Positions 13,586-20,936 of a stretch of 41,784 nt of DNA are shown in pieces. A model generated the notes under the pieces. The model did not search any database and was not told the origin of the DNA. It was given only the letters and a program-made list of their open reading frames with translations. The position numbers were made by a program, and so were the translations under genes. How positions within the stretch are numbered: the first letter of the stretch is position 1; each line of letters opens with the position of its first letter. Origin of the DNA: a virus; IMG/VR virus record IMGVR_UViG_3300000956_000110, positions 1 through 41,784 of that record; one strand, given 5' to 3'.

Positions 13586-14020
13586 ATGACCAGCAAGATC
13601 GAAACGACCAAGCGTGAAATGTACCGGGCGCTCGCCGCGCTCAAGGCCGGCGGCCGGTGGCTGCTGAAGAAACAGATCGGCGAGCACCTGAAAAATTGCC
13701 CGGTGATGTTGCAGTCTGCTGTATGGAGCAGCAACGCCGAGTACAACCAGTTCTACGATGAAAAAGGATTGGTCAAAACTCACCTTTGGCACGCGTTCAA
13801 TGATCTGATCTACAGTGACAGCGGTTACGGGCAGTGCCGCATGGAGTACGACGATCAGGAGAACTACCTGACAGACCCTTGGAATGACGATACCCGCTGC
13901 GATCATTGCTACGCAGCTTGGCGAGTGATCCAAGACCGCAAGGATGTTCGGCAGAAGCTTGGCTCAGCTCGGCGCGCGATCCGCGCCTTGGGTAAGTCTG
14001 CGATGAAGGTGGCGCCATGA
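13586..14020 (+). CDS. Hypothetical protein downstream of dnaB
   Basis: A 144-residue protein with AAGGA before the ATG. The N-terminus is helical and basic (MTSKIETTKREMYRALAALK). The middle is rich in Asp, Tyr and Trp (DQENYLTDPWNDDTRCDHCY), with a DxxCDHC cluster that could bind one metal ion, and the C-terminus is again basic and helical. No family is recognised. It lies between the replication genes and the RusA resolvase, where lambda-like phages keep ninR-type genes. Confidence 0.7.
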   Translation: MTSKIETTKREMYRALAALKAGGRWLLKKQIGEHLKNCPVMLQSAVWSSNAEYNQFYDEKGLVKTHLWHAFNDLIYSDSGYGQCRMEYDDQENYLTDPWNDDTRCDHCYAAWRVIQDRKDVRQKLGSARRAIRALGKSAMKVAP

Positions 14021-14082
14021 TCATTCCGCTGTTCGCCATCCTGTTCATGCTCCAGAACATCTACCGAGGGCCGAAGAAATGA
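14017..14082 (+). CDS. 21-residue membrane peptide
   Basis: A very short gene coupled at both ends: the ATG (14017) overlaps the upstream TGA, and its own TGA (14080-14082) overlaps the next ATG (14079). The peptide is MIIPLFAILFMLQNIYRGPK plus one lysine, a single hydrophobic helix with a basic end, suggesting an inner-membrane micropeptide. No family is recognised. The precise ATGA junctions on both sides are the main evidence; without it the neighbours would be separated by 58 untranslated bases. Confidence 0.5.
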   Translation: MIIPLFAILFMLQNIYRGPKK

Positions 14083-14480
14083 AGCCAGTCAGACACCTTT
14101 CGTGTGCAACCTGCAAAACCGGGTGCATCGAATACAGCGGCGAGTCCGACGAGATCCACTGCGCCGAGTGCGCACAGCAGAAGGCCATGGAGTACTTCGG
14201 GTTCAGTAAGCATGCATCCCCAGCAATGCTACCGACCTACATGTTCGAGAACGTGCTCGATGAGATGGATCGGCTCATGGGCAGGGAGGTGAAGTCAAGG
14301 CCGCGCGATTGGGCCAAGCCAAAGCTGGCTCCGCCACCAACCACCGAACCGCGGAGCAGGCCATCACCGCACAGACCTTGCCGGCACTCTGGATCTGAGT
14401 TGTTCGGCGCGTTCGTGTTTGTCGCCTTCAGCTTCGGCTTGGGGTTTTTTCTTGGATGGGTTGCGCGGGGTGGGGCATGA
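14079..14480 (+). CDS. Zinc-ribbon protein with C-terminal membrane anchor
   Basis: A 133-residue protein. The N-terminus has Cys pairs CATC (about 9-12), C16 and CAEC (about 28-31) typical of a zinc ribbon. A helical segment follows (AMLPTYMFENVLDEMDRLMG), then a Pro/Arg-rich linker. The C-terminal hydrophobic helix (LFGAFVFVAFSFGLGFFLGW) ends in ARGGA. This looks like a tail-anchored inner-membrane protein with its ribbon in the cytoplasm. The start overlaps the micropeptide gene and the stop overlaps the next gene (ATGA). No named family is recognised. Confidence 0.65.
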   Translation: MKPVRHLSCATCKTGCIEYSGESDEIHCAECAQQKAMEYFGFSKHASPAMLPTYMFENVLDEMDRLMGREVKSRPRDWAKPKLAPPPTTEPRSRPSPHRPCRHSGSELFGAFVFVAFSFGLGFFLGWVARGGA

Positions 14481-14641
14481 GGCCGGTCGTGATCGTGGTG
14501 ACGTACAACGCGGCATCAGGTGCCTATCGGTGCGAAGGCATGTTCTCCGACTGCTTCGCCACCGGCACAGGCAAGACCCAAGAGCAGGCAATCGCGAAAT
14601 GGCGGCAGGCGACAGGCTACACAGGCGAGGTGAAGCGATGA
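14477..14641 (+). CDS. Small phage protein, 54 residues
   Basis: The ATG at 14477 overlaps the upstream stop; a slightly longer frame upstream lacks this coupling. The product begins MRPVVIVVTYNAASGAYRCE, a beta hairpin, then GTGKTQEQAIAKWRQATGY, a helix. This strand-strand-helix order is like small HicB-type or double-strand phage proteins and parallels the 49-residue protein at 13417. The stop overlaps the RusA start (ATGA). The GTGKT is a chance P-loop-like string in a protein too small to be an ATPase. Confidence 0.65.
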   Translation: MRPVVIVVTYNAASGAYRCEGMFSDCFATGTGKTQEQAIAKWRQATGYTGEVKR

Positions 14642-15096
14642 GCGAGGTTTTCATCCTGATCCCCGGCGATCCTTTCGGGAAGCAGTCGGTGCGCGTATCC
14701 ATGCGCGCAGGGTTCGCCGTGAAGTACATGCCGAAGGAAACGGTCGAATACGAGAGGAAGTGCGGCCTTGAAGCGATGTTGACGGCCAGGCTGGGGGATT
14801 ACGAGTTCGAAGGGCCAATGCCGGTAATGCGCGGCCCTGTCGAGCTCAAGCTGCAAATCTTCTTCCCGATCCCCGTGTCTTGGAGCAAGAAGAAAAAGGA
14901 GATGGCAAGGCTCGGACAGATCGTCCCGACCAAAAAACCCGACAGCTCGAACGTCCTGAAGTCGGTCGAGGACGGGTTCAACGAGATCGTTTGGCTTGAT
15001 GATTGCTACGTGGTCGACCACCACATCACCAAGCGGTTTTCGGACAACCCATGCGTGATCGCCGTCGTAACCCCGCTTGACCTGATCGCCTGCTGA
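14638..15096 (+). CDS. rusA: RusA-family Holliday junction resolvase
   Basis: A 152-residue protein. The opening (FILIPGDPFGKQSVRV) and the catalytic block (KKPDSSNVLKSVEDGFN, then VWLDDCYV) match RusA, with the key aspartates at about 102, 112 and 121-122. RusA cuts four-way junctions during recombination and clears branched DNA before packaging. The start at 14638 overlaps the upstream TGA; a longer open frame upstream is not coding. It is the last protein gene before the RNA cassette. Confidence 0.92.
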   Translation: MSEVFILIPGDPFGKQSVRVSMRAGFAVKYMPKETVEYERKCGLEAMLTARLGDYEFEGPMPVMRGPVELKLQIFFPIPVSWSKKKKEMARLGQIVPTKKPDSSNVLKSVEDGFNEIVWLDDCYVVDHHITKRFSDNPCVIAVVTPLDLIAC

Positions 15097-15189
15097 CCGT
15101 AATCTCGCCAACAGCAGACCTGAAGCGCTTGGTCACGCCTCACACAGGTCCGGTCTGCCGAATGGCCCACGATAAGGGCCCACGAATTT

Positions 15190-15267
<78 letters not shown>

Positions 15268-15310
15268 CTCCAACCAACGCCAAGTGCCCGCAGATGCGGA
15301 AACCGTCTTT

Positions 15311-15414
15311 ATCGATGTGCCAACCGGTGACTGAGTGGTTTAAGGTTGAAATAGTGCCCATGCCGTGCACGGCGTGCATCGCGAGTTCGAATCTCGCCCT
15401 GTTGGCACATCGAT
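15311..15414 (+). ncRNA. tRNA-like RNA clamped by a 14-bp helix
   Basis: A perfect 14-bp inverted repeat (ATCGATGTGCCAAC, 15311-15324; its complement at 15401-15414) encloses a tRNA-like core. The core has a D-arm-like GACTGAGTGGTTTAAGGT and a canonical T-arm (GCGAG-TTCGAAT-CTCGC, 15381-15397). Between them is a 7-bp hairpin (CATGCCG-TGCA-CGGCGTG). I cannot fit a standard anticodon arm with a 7-base loop. It may be a degenerate class II tRNA, a tRNA mimic or a structured RNA. A conventional tRNA acceptor (CAACCGG/CCTGTTG, one mismatch) is an alternative reading. Confidence 0.55.
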
Positions 15415-15499
15415 GCAGATGGAAGATCCACGTATCGGGCTGAAGCCGTAGATCCGCGCAAGCGGGGAGGATAGGGGAAGAACACCGAGAATCTGCATC
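15412..15499 (+). ncRNA. Structured RNA closed by a 9-bp stem, with GCAA tetraloop
   Basis: GATGCAGAT (15412-15420) pairs perfectly with ATCTGCATC (15491-15499). Inside lie a GNRA hairpin (CCGC-GCAA-GCGG, 15454-15465) and a second small hairpin (GGC-TGAA-GCC, 15438-15447), with purine-rich single strands between. No open reading frame of note is present. The 5' arm overlaps the last three bases of the preceding clamped element, so the two folds are adjacent or alternative. I recognise no known RNA family. Confidence 0.45.
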
Positions 15500-15524
15500 A
15501 CCTCTTCAGGACTCCATCAGGCTT

Positions 15525-15557
15525 AGCCTCAACCCTCACCGGTTGGGGCTTTTTTTT
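15525..15557 (+). terminator. Strong rho-independent terminator of the RNA cassette
   Basis: AGCCTCAACC (15525-15534) pairs with GGTTGGGGCT (15541-15550) over 10 bp including one G-T pair, with a 6-base loop, followed by a run of T to 15557. It ends transcription of the tRNA cassette and lies about 40 bases before the next start codon, leaving little room for a new promoter between them. Confidence 0.9.
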
Positions 15558-15597
15558 CGTCTGCCGTAAGATGGCCGAAACCACCGAGGATTCGCCC

Positions 15598-16347
15598 ATG
15601 ATCGAAGTCAAGGCCACCAGCAACATCGAGCAGCTGAGCAGGGCATTGCGCGAACTGGGCGAGAAGCAGCTGCCGAAGACACTTGCACGGGCAGCCACCC
15701 TGACGGCCTACGAGGTCCGAGACAAGATCCTCGAGCACGTGACCAAGGACTTCGACAGGCCAACCCAAGTCACGATCAAATCGCTCTACGTCAAAGCAGC
15801 CAACCCAAAGAACCAAACGGCCAGGGTCTGGTTCAAGGACGCCTTCAACAGCGGTATTCCCGCCGACAAGTACCTACAGCCACAGGTGCAGGGCGGAGAA
15901 CGCGGCCACAAGCGTTTTGAGAAGGCTCTGATCGCAAGGGGTCTCATGACCTCAAGTGAATACGCAATCCCCACCAAGGACGTGCTGGACGCCTTCGGCA
16001 ACGTCAAAGGCGGGTTATCCCTCAAGATACTTTCAGGGCTTGGCGCTGCTGAGACCGTATCGGGGGTCACTGCCAACGCCTCAGGCTCTCGACGGTCCAA
16101 GAAGAAAGGCAACGCGAGACGCTTCTTCATCGCCAAAATCGCTAACACCAGGGGGATATGGGAGCGCAAGAACACGGCCTTCGGTGTCGGCATCCGCCCT
16201 GTATTCGTCTTCGTGTCCAAGGCGCCGACCTACCAGAAGCGGCTGGACTTCTTCGTCATCTCGGAGAAGGTCGTGGCCGACCGCTACCTGACCAACTTCG
16301 GAAGGGCCATCGATGACGCGATCAAATGGGCGAAGGAGAAGAAATGA
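15598..16347 (+). CDS. Putative tail completion / minor tail protein (gpZ or HK97-gp10-like)
   Basis: A 249-residue basic protein. The ATG at 15598 is chosen for GAGGA 7-8 bases upstream, over an ATG at 15571. The opening (MIEVKATSNIEQLSRALREL) is followed by a helical segment with ARAATLTAYEVRDKILEHV and basic beta stretches (TVKSLYVKAANP-like, ARVWFKD). The late part has GIRPVFVFVSKAPTYQKRLD. This order resembles phage neck and tail-completion proteins such as lambda gpZ. The identification is tentative. It sits alone between two terminators, upstream of the terminase genes. Confidence 0.5.
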   Translation: MIEVKATSNIEQLSRALRELGEKQLPKTLARAATLTAYEVRDKILEHVTKDFDRPTQVTIKSLYVKAANPKNQTARVWFKDAFNSGIPADKYLQPQVQGGERGHKRFEKALIARGLMTSSEYAIPTKDVLDAFGNVKGGLSLKILSGLGAAETVSGVTANASGSRRSKKKGNARRFFIAKIANTRGIWERKNTAFGVGIRPVFVFVSKAPTYQKRLDFFVISEKVVADRYLTNFGRAIDDAIKWAKEKK

Positions 16348-16411
16348 GAACGGGTCGCGGGTGTGGTGCCGTGCCGCACCAAAGGGGGGGCGGTTTAGGT
16401 TCTTCCCAGGG

Positions 16412-16452
16412 GTGGGGCCGGTCACGGGTTATTCGCGCCCCGCACTTTTTTT
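16412..16452 (+). terminator. Possible terminator upstream of the terminase promoter
   Basis: GTGGGGC (16412-16418) can pair with GCCCCGC (16437-16443) over 7 bp with one G-T pair and an 18-base loop, followed by ACTTTTTTTAG. The long loop makes the stem weaker than usual. The T-run and position just before the promoter at 16467 support a role in separating the preceding gene from the terminase operon. Confidence 0.5.
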
Positions 16453-16466
16453 AGATTTTGAGGAAA

Positions 16467-16494
16467 TTAACAGTTAACTGATTTGGGGTATGCT
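16467..16494 (+). promoter_or_regulatory. Late-operon promoter with CAGTTAAC repeats
   Basis: TTAACA (16467-16472), a 16-base spacer and TATGCT (16489-16494) stand about 30 bases before the small terminase start. A perfect palindrome CAGTTAACTG (16471-16480) overlaps the -35 end of the spacer, and CAGTTAAC recurs at 16507-16514 past the expected start point. The two copies, 36 bases apart, look like regulator sites. The promoter is plausible but weak. Confidence 0.5.
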
Positions 16495-16524
16495 GCGAGC
16501 ACTGACCAGTTAACGGTGTGCAAA

Positions 16525-17274
16525 ATGGGATGGATCACGCAGAAGCAATTCGCGGCAATCGTTGGTGTTTCGGCGCCGGCGGTGTGCAACTCGCTTAAGC
16601 GTGGAAGGCTGGCGGGGGCGACCAGGGTGACGGAGACCGGTCGCGTTGAGATCGATCAGGAGCTTGGCGAAAAGCTCTGGCACCAGAACAACGGGCGGCC
16701 TGACCTGGCCGGGCAGAAGACCGGGGCGCGCGGACCGGCACCGATCCAGCAAGCGCCCGCTCCCACAGTGGAGACCAAGCAGCCAAAGGCCAAGGCCGCG
16801 AAAAAGGTTGTGGCCGCTCCCACAGACAAGCCGCCGCTGAAAGCGCAGCCAGGCACCAAGGCCAAAGCGAAGGCGCAGACCGCGAAGGGCGAAACCCCAC
16901 CAGAGAAAAAGGCGCTGCCAGGGGCAGATGTCGCTGAGTGGGATCTTCCTGATCAATTCGTTTCCCGCCGTCGCGCCGAACACTTCAAGGCGCTGCAGGC
17001 TGAGCTGGATTACCGCATCGACGCCAAGGAATACGTTCTTGTTGAAGACGTGGCAAAGCAGGTCGAGCAGGAATACACGGCTGTCGTGCGCCGGATGCGC
17101 GCCATCAAAGTGACCCTGGCCCCGGAACTGTGCGACCTGTTTGGCGATGCCGACCTGATCCAAGTGCAGGCATTGATCGATCAGCACATCAACGAAGCCC
17201 TGACGGAGTTATCAGACCCTCATGCTCTTACAGCGACTGAAACAGGCCCGCCAGGTTCTGCGGCCACCGCCTGA
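16525..17274 (+). CDS. Terminase small subunit, Nu1-like
   Basis: A 249-residue protein. The start MGWITQKQFAAIVGVSAPAV at 16525 begins with a winged helix-turn-helix as in lambda Nu1, which binds cos DNA. An earlier open start would run through the promoter. Residues 70-150 form a Lys/Ala/Pro-rich linker, possibly DNA-contacting. The C-terminal part (SRRRAEHFKALQAELDYRID, then VEDVAKQVEQEYTAVVRRMR) is helical and should join the large subunit. It overlaps the large subunit gene by 53 bases. Confidence 0.8.
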   Translation: MGWITQKQFAAIVGVSAPAVCNSLKRGRLAGATRVTETGRVEIDQELGEKLWHQNNGRPDLAGQKTGARGPAPIQQAPAPTVETKQPKAKAAKKVVAAPTDKPPLKAQPGTKAKAKAQTAKGETPPEKKALPGADVAEWDLPDQFVSRRRAEHFKALQAELDYRIDAKEYVLVEDVAKQVEQEYTAVVRRMRAIKVTLAPELCDLFGDADLIQVQALIDQHINEALTELSDPHALTATETGPPGSAATA

Positions 17275-19150
17275 TCTCAATCTTCCGGACTGGGCTGACG
17301 CGCACCGGCACCTATCGCCGGAGGCATCGAGCACACCGGGCAAGTGGCGAACCTCTCGCGTGGAGGCGGCCCGCGGCCCGATGGAAGCGGTGACAGATCC
17401 GACCGTGCATATCATCACCGTGATGTGCTGCACCCAATTCATGAAGACCGAGCTGATCCTGAACACCATCGCTTTCTTCACGCACCAGGACCCCTCGCCA
17501 ATCATCGTCATGCAGCCGACTGTTCACGCGGCCGAGGCGTTCAGCAAGGATCGGATCGCCCCAATGTTCCGTGATAGCCCTGTCCTGAAGGGCATCTTGG
17601 CCACCAACAAGTCGCGCGACGGCGGAAACACAATCCTGCACAAGCAATTCGCAGGCGGCCACCTGACGATGGTTGGGGCGAATGCCCCCGGTGATCTCGC
17701 GATGCGGCCTGTACGCGTGGTGCTTTGCGACGAAACCGACAAGTACCCAGGCAGCGCCGGCGATGAGGGTGATCCGATCGCCGTGCTCAGCGAACGGTCG
17801 GCGACCTTCTGGAACTGGAAGCAGATCCGCACCTGCTCGCCCACCCTTGAGCCAGACGAAGACGGCAACGGCAGCCGCATTGCCATGTCATACGAGGAAA
17901 GCGACAAGCGCATCTTCTGCCCTCAGTGTCCGCATTGCGGCGAGCGCGGGGAGATGCTTTGGCATGATGTGCAGTGGCCAGAGGGTCGGCCTGATCTCGC
18001 GCTCTACCATTGCCCGGCCTGCTCGAAGCCATGGACCGAGACCGAGCGCAAGCGCGCCATCAAGGCCACCCGCTTCTTGCCAAACCGTGGATGGGTGGCG
18101 ACAGCGCCATTCGCCGGTCACGCCGGGTTCAAGGTGAACAAACTGGCCAGCCCTTGGGAGTCGGTCAGCAAGCTTGCCGTGAAGTTCGTTGCATCGAAGC
18201 GCTCGCCCGAGCTCTTGAAGGTGTTCCTCAACACCCAGTTGGCCGAGACCTGGAAAGAACAGGGTGAGTCACCCGACTGGAAAAAGCTTTACGACCGCCG
18301 CGAGGACTACCCGCTCGGCGTCGTTCCCCGCAAAGGCTTGGTCATCACTGCGGCTGCCGACGTTCAGCGCGGCCCGGGCGGCGGTGAAAACGGATGGATC
18401 GAGGTAGTCACCTACGCTTGGGGTCGCAACCTCGAGCGATGGGTTATCGATCACCAACAGTTCCACGGCGACACCAGCGACAACACGAAGCCAGGCGGCC
18501 CGTGGGAAAAGCTCAAGGCCTTACGCGAATCCTATTACCCGCACGAACACGCAGGCGTTGCCATCCCTATCAGCGTCATGGCGGTGGACTCCGGCGACCA
18601 AACACAGACGGTCTATGACTGGTGCGCTTCCCAGCCGCAAGGAACCGTGATGGCGGTAAAGGGTCACGCCAACGGTTCGATCCTTGTCAGCAGCGCCAAG
18701 CCGATTCAGATCAAGGCCAACGGGAAGCGGGTGGCCAGACAGAGCAAGCTGTGGAACATCTCGCTGAACATTGCGAAGTCCGAGCTGTACCAGCAGCTGA
18801 AGTACACCGTAGATCCGGACGATTCGGACGCACCACTCGGCCGAGGCTTCATCCACTTCCCCGAACTTGACCAGGAATTCTTTGAGCAGATGTGCTCTGA
18901 GCAAATGGTCATGAAGCGGGTAAAGGGGCGCCAAGTTCAGGAGTGGCATAAAATCAGGCCGCGAAATGAGGTCCTCGACTGCACGATCTACAACCGAGCA
19001 GCCGCAAACCTGATAGGAATTGACACTTGGTCAGAAGAAAACTGGCGATCTATCGAAGATTCATTGGGGATAGACGACCGCCAGGAATCGGAAGAAAGTG
19101 CAGAAAAGCCCACTAGACGTAAGTCTAACTACTGGAAAGGCCGCAGATAA
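17222..19150 (+). CDS. Terminase large subunit, lambda gpA family
   Basis: A 642-residue packaging motor of the gpA family. The N-terminal ATPase begins after LPDWADAHRHLSPEASSTPG. The P-loop region reads CTQFMKTELILN, somewhat atypical as in this family, and Walker B is VVLCDETDK. A zinc-ribbon-like Cys group (CPQCPHCGERG...CPAC) lies near residues 228-263. The nuclease domain includes ITAAADVQ and ISVMAVDSGDQ with acidic residues. gpA-type terminases cut at cos sites, so cohesive-end packaging is expected. The stop overlaps the next ATG by one base. Confidence 0.93.
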   Translation: MLLQRLKQARQVLRPPPDLNLPDWADAHRHLSPEASSTPGKWRTSRVEAARGPMEAVTDPTVHIITVMCCTQFMKTELILNTIAFFTHQDPSPIIVMQPTVHAAEAFSKDRIAPMFRDSPVLKGILATNKSRDGGNTILHKQFAGGHLTMVGANAPGDLAMRPVRVVLCDETDKYPGSAGDEGDPIAVLSERSATFWNWKQIRTCSPTLEPDEDGNGSRIAMSYEESDKRIFCPQCPHCGERGEMLWHDVQWPEGRPDLALYHCPACSKPWTETERKRAIKATRFLPNRGWVATAPFAGHAGFKVNKLASPWESVSKLAVKFVASKRSPELLKVFLNTQLAETWKEQGESPDWKKLYDRREDYPLGVVPRKGLVITAAADVQRGPGGGENGWIEVVTYAWGRNLERWVIDHQQFHGDTSDNTKPGGPWEKLKALRESYYPHEHAGVAIPISVMAVDSGDQTQTVYDWCASQPQGTVMAVKGHANGSILVSSAKPIQIKANGKRVARQSKLWNISLNIAKSELYQQLKYTVDPDDSDAPLGRGFIHFPELDQEFFEQMCSEQMVMKRVKGRQVQEWHKIRPRNEVLDCTIYNRAAANLIGIDTWSEENWRSIEDSLGIDDRQESEESAEKPTRRKSNYWKGRR

Positions 19151-19458
19151 TGGCAGATCTTGAGTACCAACCCGTAACGATGGAAAACTACCTGGAGCTG
19201 AGAGCCGCCATTATCGAAGGCGCTCAGTCGGTCAGTTACTCCCACCCAGGCGGCAACAAGTCCGTCACCTACCGCAGCCTTGACGATATGTGGCGGATTC
19301 TCCGGTTTTTGGCCATGGAATTGGGGCTGAAATCTACCGGGCCACGCCGCACATACGCCTCTGTTTCGAAGGGATACGGCCCGCGCAGCTGCGGGAATAC
19401 CACCCAAGGCGGCGAATGCGACCCGAATTTCGGCGTTGATGGGCGGTGCTGCCCATGA
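19150..19458 (+). CDS. Head-tail joining protein, gpW-like
   Basis: A 102-residue protein. Residues 12-60 (ENYLELRAAIIEGAQSVSYS, KSVTYRSLDDMWRILRFLAM) match the gpW pattern of helix, beta hairpin and helix. gpW completes the head after packaging and forms part of the connector. The C-terminal tail is unusual for the family, with Cys and Gly in a flexible segment (SCGNTTQGGECDPNFGVDGR, ending CCP). It lies between terminase and portal, as in lambda, and overlaps the portal start (ATGA). Confidence 0.8.
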   Translation: MADLEYQPVTMENYLELRAAIIEGAQSVSYSHPGGNKSVTYRSLDDMWRILRFLAMELGLKSTGPRRTYASVSKGYGPRSCGNTTQGGECDPNFGVDGRCCP

Positions 19459-20936
19459 ATCTCTTCGATGCAGTGGTCTCGGCGTACAACCCTGTCGCCG
19501 GATTGAAGCGGGCGATGGCCCGCAAGGCACTTCGCGGCTTCGAGGCTGCCAGCCGTGGGCGCCGAACGGATGGCTGGCGTACCACCGGCAGCGATGCCAA
19601 CAGCGAAATCGGCAAAGGCCAGGGCTTGCTGCGTGACCGAGCCAGGGCCATGCGCCGTGACAACCCATACGCAGAGCGTGGGATCTCGGCGATCGCCTCG
19701 AACACCGTGGGTTACGGCATCGTCCCTGATCCAAAGGGCCGCGCACGCCAGAAGAAGAAAGCGTTGGCGCTGTGGGCTCAGTGGGCCGAGACCGCCGCCT
19801 GCGATGCCACGGGCATGGGCGACTTCTACGGGATCCAGAACCTTGCAATGCAGAGCATTGCGGAAAGCGGCGAGGTCCTGATCCGCCGGGTATGGACGCC
19901 AGGCAAGAACGTCGTCAACTTCCAGATCCAGATACTCGAGGCCGACCACCTGGACGACTCGAAGAACTATGCGCTTGGCGATGGCAGCTACATCGAGCAG
20001 GGCATCGAGTACAACGCCGCCGGCGAGCGCACGCACTTCTGGCTTTTCCCGCAGCACCCTGGCGGAACCATCAAGTCGTTGAAGGCCGGCACTGTCAGCG
20101 AGCAGGTTCCCGCCGAGGACGTCGCTCATATCTTCCTGCGCAAGCGGCCAGGCCAGACGCGCGGTTATTCGTGGATGGCTCCGGTAATTCTGCGCATGCG
20201 GAACTTCGACGAGATGGAGGACGCGGTCATCGAGCAGGCCAAGGTTGCTGCCTGCTTTGCTGCGATCATCAACCAAGACGACACGAGCATGGGCGGCCCG
20301 GCCAAAGAAAAGCCCTCGATGATCGAGCGCCTCGAGCCTGGTCTGATTGAGCGGATGGGTGTCGGCGAGTCCGTTACCTTCGGCACGCCACCGACGTTCA
20401 ACGGGTACGACTCGTACAGCAAGCAGTCATTGCGCGCCACGTCGGTTGGCCTTGGCGTTCCGTATGAAGTCCTCACTGGCGATCTCAACGGCGTCAGCTT
20501 CACCAGTGGCCGGATGGGCTGGCTCGAGTTCGGGCGCAACATCGACGTGTGGCGCTGGCAGATGCTGGTTCCTCAACTCTGCTCCCGCGTCTGGTCCTGG
20601 TTCAACGAAGCGGCGAACCTGAGCGCCAACGGCTGGCCCGAGTTCATCCCTGCTGGCTGGGTTGCTCCGCGCCGCGACCTGATCGACCCGACCAAGGAGC
20701 TTGACGCTCTCGAGAAGGAAATGCGGATCGGTGCATTGAGTTACAGCGGGATGTTGAAAGAGCGAGGCATCAACGACACCCAGGCGCACGTAGACCAGAT
20801 CGTCGACGACAATAAAATCATCGATTCAGCAAATCTGACGTTTGATTCTGATCCTCGCAAAGTGGCCAAGGCTGGCGCTGGTGTTGCTCCTAATCCAGTT
20901 GCTGATACACTCCCCGAAACCGAAGGGGCCTCCTAA
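19455..20936 (+). CDS. Portal protein, lambda gpB family
   Basis: A 493-residue portal. The ATG at 19455 overlaps the upstream stop; a GTG 9 bases earlier is less likely. Typical gpB-family blocks are MRRDNPYAERGISAIASNTV near 75, SGEVLIRRVW near 138, VPAEDVAHIFLRKRPGQTRG near 215 and LDGVSFTSGRMG-like GDLNGVSFTSGRMGWLEF near 345. Twelve copies form the ring at the capsid vertex through which DNA enters. The stop overlaps the next start by one base (TAATG). Confidence 0.94.
   Translation: MNLFDAVVSAYNPVAGLKRAMARKALRGFEAASRGRRTDGWRTTGSDANSEIGKGQGLLRDRARAMRRDNPYAERGISAIASNTVGYGIVPDPKGRARQKKKALALWAQWAETAACDATGMGDFYGIQNLAMQSIAESGEVLIRRVWTPGKNVVNFQIQILEADHLDDSKNYALGDGSYIEQGIEYNAAGERTHFWLFPQHPGGTIKSLKAGTVSEQVPAEDVAHIFLRKRPGQTRGYSWMAPVILRMRNFDEMEDAVIEQAKVAACFAAIINQDDTSMGGPAKEKPSMIERLEPGLIERMGVGESVTFGTPPTFNGYDSYSKQSLRATSVGLGVPYEVLTGDLNGVSFTSGRMGWLEFGRNIDVWRWQMLVPQLCSRVWSWFNEAANLSANGWPEFIPAGWVAPRRDLIDPTKELDALEKEMRIGALSYSGMLKERGINDTQAHVDQIVDDNKIIDSANLTFDSDPRKVAKAGAGVAPNPVADTLPETEGAS

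Noticed and set aside
14477-14641. P-loop-like GTGKT in the 54-residue protein
   Set aside because: The protein is too short for an ATPase, and the string sits at a beta-helix turn with no Walker B.
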